Shown one piece after another: positions 1 to 6,502 of a stretch of DNA of 64,000 nucleotides. Under the pieces are notes generated by a model. It had not been told where the DNA came from. It made no database searches and was given only the letters and a program-made list of their open reading frames with translations. How positions within the stretch are numbered: the stretch's first letter is position 1; each line of letters opens with the position of its first letter. Source of the DNA: Halosolutus halophilus (lineage in GTDB: Archaea > Halobacteriota > Halobacteria > Halobacteriales > Natrialbaceae); NCBI RefSeq assembly GCF_022869805.1, contig NZ_CP094974.1, forward strand, positions 2,418,001 through 2,482,000. Reading direction: 5' to 3'. The position numbers and the translations under genes are program-made.

Positions 1-651
1 GGGACCCTGGGTTCCTTTCCCTTTCGTGACGCCGCTCGCGTCGACGTACTCGCCGGCGCGGAACACGTCGTTCATGACGTGTTCGCCGCCGCCGTCCTCG
101 AGCAGTTCGAGGGCGTAGTCGACGCGCTCCTCGACGGAGCCGCCGCCAACGCGCGTTTCCATCACGTCCGGCTTCTTCTTGGGTACCGAGGGAACGTCCC
201 CGGGAACCGTGTGCGTGATGACTCGCACGTCGTCGACGCGCCCCTCCTCGAGGAGGCCGCGGAGTTCGTCCGCGGCTGCGTCGGTGTCGTAGTCGTCACC
301 GGGGAGGTCGAGGACGCGATCGAGTTCGGCAACGAACTCGTCGGTCCAGACCTCGGTGACCGGCTTCTTGCCGTACGGGGTGTCTTCGTACGCTCGCAGA
401 GCGACCGCGCGCATCGGCGGCGTCTCCACGATCGTCACGGGGACGGTCTGTTCCATCCCCTCGGTCGGCGAATTCGCTTGGTCGTCGACCATGACGACGT
501 GGGTCATGCCGGCTTTGTAGCCCGCGAAACCCTGGAGCGTCGGCTGTCCGTCGTCGTCCGGCCACGAGTTGAAGCGCGGGACCTCGCTGGTCGCACGCTT
601 TCGTGGGCCGAACCCGAGTGAGCCTTTGCGTGGTGCGTTTGATTGTGGCAT
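1..651 (-). CDS. rpl3: 50S ribosomal protein L3 (uL3), C-terminus outside the window
   Basis: Large-subunit ribosomal protein that binds 23S rRNA near the peptidyl transferase centre. The reverse strand reads MPQSNAPRKGSLGFGPRKR at the N-terminus, then FNSWPDDD and GFAGYKAGMTHVV, the conserved archaeal/eukaryotic L3 opening. The last residues visible are about DASGVTKGKGTQGP, the start of the L3 loop that reaches into the ribosome core. About 217 of an expected roughly 335 residues are inside the window. The start ATG lies 4 bases after the stop of the SPOUT methyltransferase, so the two are probably translationally coupled at the head of the S10/L3 ribosomal operon, which would continue leftwards out of the window. 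Confidence 0.97.
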   Translation of the reverse strand, partial: MPQSNAPRKGSLGFGPRKRATSEVPRFNSWPDDDGQPTLQGFAGYKAGMTHVVMVDDQANSPTEGMEQTVPVTIVETPPMRAVALRAYEDTPYGKKPVTEVWTDEFVAELDRVLDLPGDDYDTDAAADELRGLLEEGRVDDVRVITHTVPGDVPSVPKKKPDVMETRVGGGSVEERVDYALELLEDGGGEHVMNDVFRAGEYVDASGVTKGKGTQGP

Positions 652-655
652 TCTA

Positions 656-1531
656 TCACTCTCTCAGTGAGAGGGGAGCGAGGGTCGCGAACAGAGCCTC
701 CTCCGTTCGCACGACCTCGCTTCCCTGATCCGGAACCGTGTTCAGCCAGAGGTCGAACCCCGGATCGGCTGTGGGTTCGACTCCGTCATCCCCGTCGGCC
801 CCTGCGTCGTGTGCAGCAGCGACGGCGGATGCCTCGATTCCGAGGATGTCCGGCAGCCCTCTCTCGGGCGCGCCGAACGCGACGGTCATCCCGTCCCGTT
901 CGACCCGTCCGGCCAGCGTCGCGAGCCGTCCCACGGTGAGGTGCTCACCGTACCGGGACGACGCGATGCGAACGCCGGCGTCCTCACGGCCGAGTGCTGT
1001 CGAAAGGTCCGTCCGCTCGACCGACAGCCCCGGGAGGGGCTCGTCGACGAGTTTCGCCCGGACCGGTCGTCGCGAAGAGATCCTGACGGTCACGCGCTCC
1101 CCCTCGTCGACCTCCATTTTCGGAGGCGTGTTGAGGGAGATCGGGTGTTGCAAGCCGCAATTGACCCGGACGCGCCCTTCAGGTCCGACCTCGGTCACGA
1201 TCCCTTGTCTTGACGACCCCGAACCGTCTGATTCGGAGCCGGTCTGTGACGTGGCGCGGAGCGGCGGCAGTACGCCCGCGTACTCCAGTTCGTCCCGCAT
1301 CCCCCAAACCTCGTTGCGGAGGTACGGGGGCGTCGCGGCGTACCGCAACACTGTGCTTACGAACCCGCCGTCGAACCGCCCGGTTTCGCCCTCCCGATCG
1401 GGGAAGATGATCAGGCGATCGGCCCGGAAGATGGTCGCCGCGCGGGCGACGTATCCGAGTTTGCGAGTCGCCTCGCGTTTGTCCTCGGCCTCCCGGGTGA
1501 GCGACGACGGCACGAGTACGCTGACGGTCAT
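656..1531 (-). CDS. SPOUT-class RNA methyltransferase (DUF171/COG2106 type)
   Basis: About 291 residues. The family has a SPOUT (trefoil-knot) SAM-dependent methyltransferase fold with an OB-fold insertion; relatives are annotated as putative RNA (uridine-N3) methyltransferases. Visible are the N-terminal MTVSVLVPSSLTRE, the strand RADRLIIFPDREGE, the conserved LRYAATPPYLRN segment, a central OB-like part (VNCGLQHPISLNTPP) and a C-terminal knot-type stretch ending DLWLNTVPDQGSEVVRTEEA. An upstream extension of 33 residues is open, but family similarity begins at MTVSVLV, so the ATG at 1531 was chosen. In haloarchaea this gene commonly precedes rpl3, and here its stop sits 4 bases before the rpl3 start, suggesting co-expression with ribosome synthesis. 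The exact rRNA target is not shown by the sequence. Confidence 0.88.
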   Translation of the reverse strand: MTVSVLVPSSLTREAEDKREATRKLGYVARAATIFRADRLIIFPDREGETGRFDGGFVSTVLRYAATPPYLRNEVWGMRDELEYAGVLPPLRATSQTGSESDGSGSSRQGIVTEVGPEGRVRVNCGLQHPISLNTPPKMEVDEGERVTVRISSRRPVRAKLVDEPLPGLSVERTDLSTALGREDAGVRIASSRYGEHLTVGRLATLAGRVERDGMTVAFGAPERGLPDILGIEASAVAAAHDAGADGDDGVEPTADPGFDLWLNTVPDQGSEVVRTEEALFATLAPLSLRE

Positions 1532-1796
1532 GCCGTGACGCTTCGGCGCCGCGTCACTAGACTGTAGCGATGTGTTGCCGACAGGGTCGTAAAAGGATAG
1601 CGGATTCGATCCCGGCTGTGAGCCGTTCACAGGGTTGAATTCGTGAGATACAGGTTCTCAAGAGAATACGTCGATTGCGGTGACGTGTGTGGCCGATCGG
1701 ATGGGGCTCGCGAACGCGCACGCAAATGACGCTCCGATCGGTCGACGGGCGACCTTTGGTACGCCGTCGACACCCACGCCTGATACGATTCGCAAC

Positions 1797-1806
1797 CCTT
1801 ATACAT
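1797..1806 (+). promoter_or_regulatory. TATA box of tRNA-Gly
   Basis: CTTATACAT lies about 30-40 bases upstream of the tRNA 5' end, in an otherwise gene-free stretch between divergent genes. Position and sequence fit an archaeal TATA element with a short 5' leader to be removed by RNase P. This is inferred from pattern and spacing only. Confidence 0.6.
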
Positions 1807-1836
1807 CCATCCCGGATTAGGTGTAAGTGCAACAGG

Positions 1837-1907
1837 GCGCTGGTAGTGTAGTGGTATCACGTGACCTTGCCATGGTCACAACCTGGGTTCAAATCCCAGC
1901 CAGCGCA
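1837..1907 (+). tRNA. tRNA-Gly (anticodon GCC)
   Basis: A complete cloverleaf can be drawn. Acceptor arm GCGCTGG pairs with CCAGCGC (1900-1906), followed by discriminator A1907. The D-arm is in GTGTAGTGGTATCAC. The anticodon arm is TGACC-TTGCCAT-GGTCA with anticodon GCC. The T-arm is CTGGG-TTCAAAT-CCCAG. No intron is present, and CCA is not encoded, as is usual in haloarchaea. It stands alone on the plus strand, divergent from the rpl3 operon. A partial degenerate copy of its 3' end lies about 85 bases downstream and is listed separately. Confidence 0.97.
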
Positions 1908-1912
1908 CTTCT

Positions 1913-1963
1913 CCGAACACAACATCTCGAGCGTTGCATAGCAACGCGAGTATCCGTGTTCGG
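1913..1963 (+). terminator. Nested inverted repeat after tRNA-Gly (possible terminator or processing hairpin)
   Basis: Outer arms CCGAACAC (1913-1920) and GTGTTCGG (1956-1963) are perfectly complementary. They enclose a second perfect stem GCGTTGC (1931-1937) / GCAACGC (1941-1947) with an ATA loop. It starts six bases past the tRNA discriminator, so it could end or shape the tRNA precursor transcript. No T-run follows, so a classical archaeal oligo-T terminator is not supported. Confidence 0.4.
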
Positions 1964-1992
1964 CGAACTCGTTCTCGATTTGAATCGGACGT

Positions 1993-2020
1993 GGTCCAAA
2001 TCTCAGCCACCGCTTCTCCG
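1993..2020 (+). repeat. Degenerate copy of the tRNA-Gly 3' end and its flank
   Basis: The 28 bases here align with 1886-1915 (T-loop, 3' acceptor strand and next 8 bases of tRNA-Gly). They match at about 25 positions, with three substitutions and a two-base deletion. The copy lacks any 5' tRNA half. This is what a decayed attachment site of an element integrated at a tRNA 3' end, or a decayed tRNA duplication, would look like. No integrase gene is visible nearby. Confidence 0.5.
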
Positions 2021-2166
2021 GATTCAATTCGGCGAACGTCTGCCGGCAGGTGTCGCAGCGCGTTCGCCGAACCGACACGGGACTCGTTGCCGACTGAGGA
2101 CTGCGATCTCAGCCGAGAGGTCTCGAAACGGCGATCCGGAACGGGTACGGCGATCGTAGGGACTGA

Positions 2167-2283
2167 CTACTTCGCCTGCTCCCAAGGCGCCGTCTCGACG
2201 GCGACGAACTCGAACTCCTCGGGAAGTCGGTTCTCGACGTACACGCGGTCGCGTCGCCAGGGAGGGAATCGACGACGCACCAT
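2167..2283 (-). CDS. Small hypothetical protein, 38 residues
   Basis: A short reverse-strand frame starting MVRRRFPPWRRDRVYVENR and ending ETAPWEQAK. It has the third-position G/C bias of real genes in this genome, a basic Pro/Arg/Trp-rich front (residues 1-12) and an acidic back half. No domain is recognised, and it is too short for confident gene calling. Open frame upstream of the ATG is closed by a stop 16 codons earlier with no better start. The protein could be a real microprotein of haloarchaea or a chance frame in the otherwise gene-poor stretch between tRNA-Gly and 2516. Confidence 0.4.
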   Translation of the reverse strand: MVRRRFPPWRRDRVYVENRLPEEFEFVAVETAPWEQAK

Positions 2284-2515
2284 CTCGTGCGGTTCGGTCG
2301 TGCGAGTGAACAGGGGCGGGTACGGATGTCATGCTCGTCTGATGTCGAGCAGCAGCGCAAAAACGGTCCCGCGGCGGCCCAGGATTTGGGGCGACGTCGA
2401 TCCGTCCGCCGATCAGCCCGATCACGAGTCGTCGGATATCGATCCGCTGCCGCGAGTCGGGTCGAACTCGAGTTGGAACTCGCCGGCATCGGTGACTTAT
2501 CTCCTGTTCGTGGGA

Positions 2516-2794
2516 ATGGATGGTCGCATCGCCGCGTTTCAGGGCGGGTTGGTCCTCGGCTACTTCCTGCGAGTGTGGGAGAACGTGACCGCCTACGAGC
2601 GGATCCTTGACGAAGAAGCGGCACAGGAGGCCGAAGCGGCGGTCGCGGACGAGATCGAGGACCAGATCCCGGCCGAAGTCGAGGAACAACTCGCCGACGA
2701 CGCCGAGACGGAACTTCTCGATCGATTCGGCGAGATCGACGAGGAACTGGCGGACGAACTCCGTGAGAAACTGGAAGAACAGACCCGATCATAA
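2516..2794 (+). CDS. Hypothetical acidic coiled-coil protein, 92 residues
   Basis: Starts MDGRIAAFQGGLVLGYFLR, a short moderately hydrophobic segment. The remainder is almost entirely charged helix rich in Glu, Asp and Ala (for example EEAAQEAEAAVADEIEDQI), predicted by eye to form a coiled coil. I chose the ATG at 2516 because the frame upstream loses coding character and a TATA-like CTTAT sits about 20-25 bases upstream, fitting leaderless expression. The front segment could anchor it peripherally to the membrane. No family or function is recognised. It stands alone, with about 240 gene-free bases before the next gene. Confidence 0.65.
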   Translation: MDGRIAAFQGGLVLGYFLRVWENVTAYERILDEEAAQEAEAAVADEIEDQIPAEVEEQLADDAETELLDRFGEIDEELADELREKLEEQTRS

Positions 2795-3036
2795 CGCCGT
2801 GACGGCTTCGAGCCCCGTTGACGTGCGAGAACAAAGTACTGTTCGATTTCCTCCCGATTCGACGTAGTAGTCGTAACAAAATAACGACAGATACAGAACG
2901 GATATCGAGACTATTTCGAGAGATAGTGTGTTCTGGCGCCTATTAATTCACGCCTGTTAAAATATATCGGACTGCGATTGGCTTTTATACTCCGAGTTAC
3001 TACAATGCAATCGACGATTGAACGGCATTTCCTCCT

Positions 3037-3375
3037 ATGCGAACAGAACTGACACACGACGACGACGCAGACGAATACCAGTACGATCAGACTAACGGCC
3101 GTTACGTCTTCCATCACGACAGCGACGGCAGTGCGACGATCACCGCGACGATCGTCCACGCGCTCGCGTCGATCGCCGAGACCGACGTCTCGCAGGGGGA
3201 ATTCTCGCTCTACGACAGCGTCGATCCGGACGCCCTGGACCGGATCTTCAGCAAGAAAGCCGACGGTACCGAACGATCCGGTGGTCACGTGGCGTTCACG
3301 GCCCTCGAACACGAGGTGTTTGTCTACGCGAACGGTGACGTCATCATCTATCCGCCGTCACAGACGCGGCGCTAA
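3037..3375 (+). CDS. HalOD1 (halobacterial output domain 1) protein
   Basis: 112 residues. The C-terminal half carries the HalOD1 signature: FSLYDSVDPDALDRIF (about residues 55-70), then GHVAFTALEHEVFVYANGD and a closing IIYPP. HalOD1 is a haloarchaeal output domain often joined to sensor histidine kinases or response regulators; here it stands alone with a short acidic N-terminus (DDDADEYQY). The role is therefore inferred as small-protein signalling or regulation with no ligand or partner visible. A TATA-like TTTTATA lies near 2984, giving a leader of roughly 25 bases. The gene is monocistronic as far as spacing shows. Confidence 0.8.
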   Translation: MRTELTHDDDADEYQYDQTNGRYVFHHDSDGSATITATIVHALASIAETDVSQGEFSLYDSVDPDALDRIFSKKADGTERSGGHVAFTALEHEVFVYANGDVIIYPPSQTRR

Positions 3376-3495
3376 CTCCGAGCGGTTCTGTTTTCGCGGG
3401 TCGATCGACGAGTAGCCGCGGCCGGATCCGATAACCAGATACCCGATAGCTGGCAGGGAGCGGATTTACGACCCCTGCGATCGTCACGAACGGGT

Positions 3496-3807
3496 ATGAC
3501 GGTCGTTGCACTGTTGAGCGTCGCACCGGTGATCGAGGACAGCATGGCAGGAGAGGTCGCGAAGGCCGTCGCGGCGCTCGAGGAGTACGACGTGGAGTAC
3601 GAGACGAATCCGATGGGAACCGTGATCGAGGCCGACAACACGGACGAACTGTTCGCGGCCGCGCAGGCCGCCCACGACGCCGTCGACGGTGATCGGGTGA
3701 GCACCGTGCTCAAGATCGACGACAAACGATCGCGTGAGACGTCCGCCCAGGACAAAGTCGACGCCGTCGCCGAGGAACTCGGTCGCCGGCCGACCAGCAC
3801 CGAGTAG
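3496..3807 (+). CDS. MTH1187/YqgV-family thiamine-binding-like protein
   Basis: 103 residues matching the small ferredoxin-like-fold family typified by MTH1187 and YqgV, whose members form tetramers and in some cases bind thiamine. Seen are the N-terminal VVALLSVAPVIEDSMAGEVAK, the central motif YETNPMGTVIEAD and the helix DELFAAAQAAHDAV, followed by VSTVLKIDDKRS. The conserved NPMGT stretch and the length match the family well. The starting ATG is about 14 bases past a TATA-like element region, so the mRNA leader is short. No thiamine biosynthesis gene is adjacent, so ligand and role remain inferred from family only. Confidence 0.85.
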   Translation: MTVVALLSVAPVIEDSMAGEVAKAVAALEEYDVEYETNPMGTVIEADNTDELFAAAQAAHDAVDGDRVSTVLKIDDKRSRETSAQDKVDAVAEELGRRPTSTE

Positions 3808-3911
3808 CGTCGGACGGGCGGTTGTCGGGTCGACGATGCCCGGGCTCCACCGAGACTGGACCGTTTTCCGAGAACGGAACGCTCAACTCAGCCCAGTGAA
3901 TACTCGCGCCC

Positions 3912-4121
3912 ATGGACCAGACCACACTCGACGTCACCGGTATGGCCTGTGATGGCTGCGAACAGAACGTCACCGAGGCGCTCGAAGCGCTCGAGGGGAT
4001 CTCGTCGGTTACAGCGAACCACGAAGCCGACCAGGTGCGCGTCGAACACGACGAGGAGGCCGTCGACGAGGAGACGATCGCCACGACGATCGAGGACGCG
4101 GGATACGAGGTCACCGCGTAG
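3912..4121 (+). CDS. Heavy-metal-associated (HMA) domain metallochaperone
   Basis: 69 residues forming a single HMA domain. The metal-binding loop is GMACDGCEQNV (residues 10-20) with the two cysteines of GMxCxxC, and the end IEDAGYEV is the classic beta-strand of this fold. Such proteins carry Cu(I) and hand it to CopA-type P1B ATPases. No copper ATPase is in the window, so the partner would be elsewhere. The acidic surface (many Asp/Glu) is haloadaptation. It is a monocistronic gene between the thiamine-binding-like gene and mch. Confidence 0.92.
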   Translation: MDQTTLDVTGMACDGCEQNVTEALEALEGISSVTANHEADQVRVEHDEEAVDEETIATTIEDAGYEVTA

Positions 4122-4249
4122 CGATCGACGGCGGGCCCGCGGCGGACCGGTCGGAACGTCGACGGCGGCCGATCGGCCGACTGGACGGACGGTCGTCGAA
4201 CCACGACGAACTGACAAACTGTTTTAGGACGGCGGCTGAAGGCTGTGAC

Positions 4250-5182
4250 ATGGAGAGTCTCAATCGGATGGCGATCGAACTGGTCGACGAAGCCCTCGAG
4301 TACGCCGAGGAGTTGAACGTCGGGGGGTACGATCTCGAGAACGAGGCGACGGTGCTCGACTTCGGGGTCGAGTTCGACGGCGGCGTCGAGGCGGGGCTCC
4401 TGCTGACCGAGATCCAGACGGCGGGGATGGCGACGCCGAGCCACGCCCTCGGCGAGATCGCCGGCACGCCGATCCCGTTCGTCGAGTTGACGACCGACCA
4501 GCCGGCGCTGTCGCTGCTGTGCTCCCAGAAGGCGGGCTGGGAGCTGACGACGACGGACTTCGAGGGACTCGGAAGCGGTCCGGCCCGGGCGCTGGTCGCC
4601 GAGGAGGAGGAGTTTCGCCGGATCGGCTACACGGACGCGTTCGACCTGACCGCACTCGCGATCGAAACCGACGAATTGCCGCCCGAATCCGCCGCCGAAC
4701 AGGTCGCCGACCTCGCGGAAGTCGAGCCCAGTAGCGTGTTCCTGCTGGCCTACCGGACTGCGAGCCTCGTCGGCTCGATCACGAACGCCGCGCGTGCGGC
4801 CGAACTCGCCACCTTCCGACTCTCCGAACTCGGGTACGATCCCCTCGATATCGTCTCCGCGACGGGGCGTGCGCCGGTCGCACCGGTTGCGGAAGACGAA
4901 CAGACGGCGATCGCCCGCACGAACGACGCGATCGCGTACGGCGGGACGGCCCACCTGACGGTTCGCGAGGACGCGGATTTCTTCGCCGACGCCCCGTCGA
5001 CGGTCGCCGACGACCACGGCCGCCCGTTCGGCGACATCTTCGACGAACTCGACTGGGACTTCTCGGAGGTCCCCGCGGACCTGTTCGCGCCCGCGACGGT
5101 GACGATCGACGTCCTCGGCGGCCCGACCTACGCCCACGGCGAGACCGACGAGGAACTGCTCGCCGACTCGTTCGACCTCTAA
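4250..5182 (+). CDS. mch: Methenyltetrahydromethanopterin cyclohydrolase
   Basis: 310 residues, the usual Mch length. Mch hydrolyses N5,N10-methenyl-tetrahydromethanopterin to the N5-formyl form (reversible) in C1-carrier metabolism. Conserved stretches seen are MESLNRMAIELVDEALEYAE, GGVEAGLLLTEIQTAGM, the central segment GSGPARALVAEEEEF, then SSVFLLAYRTASLVGSIT and SATGRAPVAPV, and the C-terminal GGPTYAHGE. Haloarchaea are not methanogens; in them Mch is thought to work in C1-unit interconversion with folate- or pterin-type carriers. The start is set by the conserved MESLN opening. A TATA-like TTTTA lies about 27 bases before the ATG. No other C1 gene adjoins it. Confidence 0.95.
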   Translation: MESLNRMAIELVDEALEYAEELNVGGYDLENEATVLDFGVEFDGGVEAGLLLTEIQTAGMATPSHALGEIAGTPIPFVELTTDQPALSLLCSQKAGWELTTTDFEGLGSGPARALVAEEEEFRRIGYTDAFDLTALAIETDELPPESAAEQVADLAEVEPSSVFLLAYRTASLVGSITNAARAAELATFRLSELGYDPLDIVSATGRAPVAPVAEDEQTAIARTNDAIAYGGTAHLTVREDADFFADAPSTVADDHGRPFGDIFDELDWDFSEVPADLFAPATVTIDVLGGPTYAHGETDEELLADSFDL

Positions 5183-5279
5183 CGGTGCGGTTTCCACCGG
5201 TCTTCAGATCCGCGATCGGCCCCGCTCGTCCCCGTCCCGGCGGGATGGTTTTTTGTCCCTTCCGCGCGAGTCCCCGACC

Positions 5280-5960
5280 GTGACCGGGGACGTCGACGCG
5301 ATCTGTTTCGATCTCGACGACACGCTCTGTACGTATCGGCGGTCGGGTGCGGACGTTCTCACGCGGGCGTTCGACCGCGCCGGCGTTGCCCGGCTGTGGG
5401 CAGTCGAGGAGTACCACGATCTGTACAGTGACTATCTCGCCGAGAGCACGGACGCCGACGATCTTCGCCGGCGGTGCTTCGCGGAACTCGCAGTTGACGC
5501 CGGCCACGACCGCGAGACCGGTCGGGTCGTCGCCGACGAGTTCGCCGCCGTCCGCGACCAGGAAGCCGTCGATCCCCTTCCCGGTGCGCGCGAGGCCGTC
5601 GAGGCCCTGTCCGATCGGTACCGACTGGGGCTCGTCACCAACGGCGCACCCGAGATGCAACGGACCAAACTCGAGGCGATCGGCCTGGCGGACTCGTTCG
5701 AGACGGTCGTCTACGCAGGGTACGATACGCCGGCGAAACCGGCCGCCGAGCCGTTCACGACCGCGCTGGACGCGCTCGAATCGACGCCCGGTCGGGCGGT
5801 CCACGTCGGAAACTCCCTCTCGTCGGACGTCGCCGGTGCGCGGGCCGCCGGGCTCCGATCGGTGTGGGTCCCGTTCGAAAACCGGTCGACCGGGACTCCC
5901 GATCCGACGCCGGACTACACGCTCGAAACGCTCGCCGACCTCGCGACGCCGCCGTGGTGA
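5280..5960 (+). CDS. HAD-superfamily hydrolase
   Basis: 226 residues from the GTG at 5280. HAD motif I is CFDLDDTLCTY near the N-terminus, motif II is LVTNGAPEMQRTKLE, motif III is the lysine in TPAKPAAEPF, and motif IV is VHVGNSLSSDVAGARAAG. This is a Rossmannoid phosphatase of the phosphoglycolate-phosphatase/YjjG-like group with a helical cap (residues about 20-90). The substrate cannot be read. A TTG nine codons upstream is also open, but GTG gives the normal distance of a few residues before motif I. A T-rich run at 5249-5255 could serve as the TATA region for a leaderless message. A second, distinct HAD gene lies at 14063. Confidence 0.88.
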   Translation: MTGDVDAICFDLDDTLCTYRRSGADVLTRAFDRAGVARLWAVEEYHDLYSDYLAESTDADDLRRRCFAELAVDAGHDRETGRVVADEFAAVRDQEAVDPLPGAREAVEALSDRYRLGLVTNGAPEMQRTKLEAIGLADSFETVVYAGYDTPAKPAAEPFTTALDALESTPGRAVHVGNSLSSDVAGARAAGLRSVWVPFENRSTGTPDPTPDYTLETLADLATPPW

Positions 5961-6006
5961 GCGCCGATCGGCCGATTTTTGGCCACGTAATGAGAGGCGG
6001 GAGTCG

Positions 6007-6405
6007 ATGACCGATCGCGCGATCAACTTCCAGGAGATCGTCGAACACGTGCGAGCGGGGCCCGCCGACGGAGCCGCGATCGTGACCGTCGACGGCGACG
6101 GGCCGATCGACGTCTGTCAGCGCCTCTTCGAAGGGGTGCGTGAGCGAACCGACCCGACGGCGTGTGAGTTCTACACGAGTCCGAACGTCCGCCGCGAGAT
6201 GGAGCGGCGGCTGATCGGCGACGACGTCGCCGTCGAGTCCGAGGCGTTCCTCGAGCGCCGGATCCGGACGGACGTTTCGATGCCAGACGACGCGATCCTG
6301 TTCATGCACCCCGACGCCGTCACCCTCGGCGGGACGATCACCGGTGTCCACCCCGTCGGAGTGGGGACGCTCTCGATACCGGACGACGACCAGCCGCGAA
6401 TTTGA
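6007..6405 (+). CDS. Conserved hypothetical haloarchaeal protein, 132 residues
   Basis: Starts MTDRAINFQEIVEHVRAGP and ends PVGVGTLSIPDDDQP. The pattern AAIVTVDGDGPIDVCQRLF followed by CEFYTSPNVRREMERRL suggests a compact alpha/beta protein, and AILFMHPDAVTLGG could be a buried strand-turn. No cysteine pair, signal peptide or membrane segment is seen. I recognise no functional family. The frame shows normal codon bias and is preceded by a 46-base gap after the HAD gene, so it may be co-transcribed with it. Confidence 0.7.
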   Translation: MTDRAINFQEIVEHVRAGPADGAAIVTVDGDGPIDVCQRLFEGVRERTDPTACEFYTSPNVRREMERRLIGDDVAVESEAFLERRIRTDVSMPDDAILFMHPDAVTLGGTITGVHPVGVGTLSIPDDDQPRI

Positions 6406-6502
6406 ACGCGGGCGCGGGAGCTGTCGATGTCGGTGACGCGTCGATCGCAGGGATACCGTAGCGAACGGAGAGAACGGCGGATCGAAACGTCGGGAGGATG
6501 GA

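Noticed and set aside
1857-2078. Reverse-strand frame with CxxC-like residues across tRNA-Gly
   Set aside because: Much of it is the antisense translation of the tRNA itself and its flank; the cysteines are not arranged as a believable finger and codon bias is poor.
3710-5197. Long reverse-strand frame of 495 codons across HMA and mch genes
   Set aside because: The plus strand holds clear HMA and Mch proteins; the reverse frame is Arg-rich without any domain.
4779-6026. Long reverse-strand frame of 415 codons over mch and the HAD gene
   Set aside because: Shadow of the plus-strand genes; no domain and atypical composition (Arg/Gly runs).
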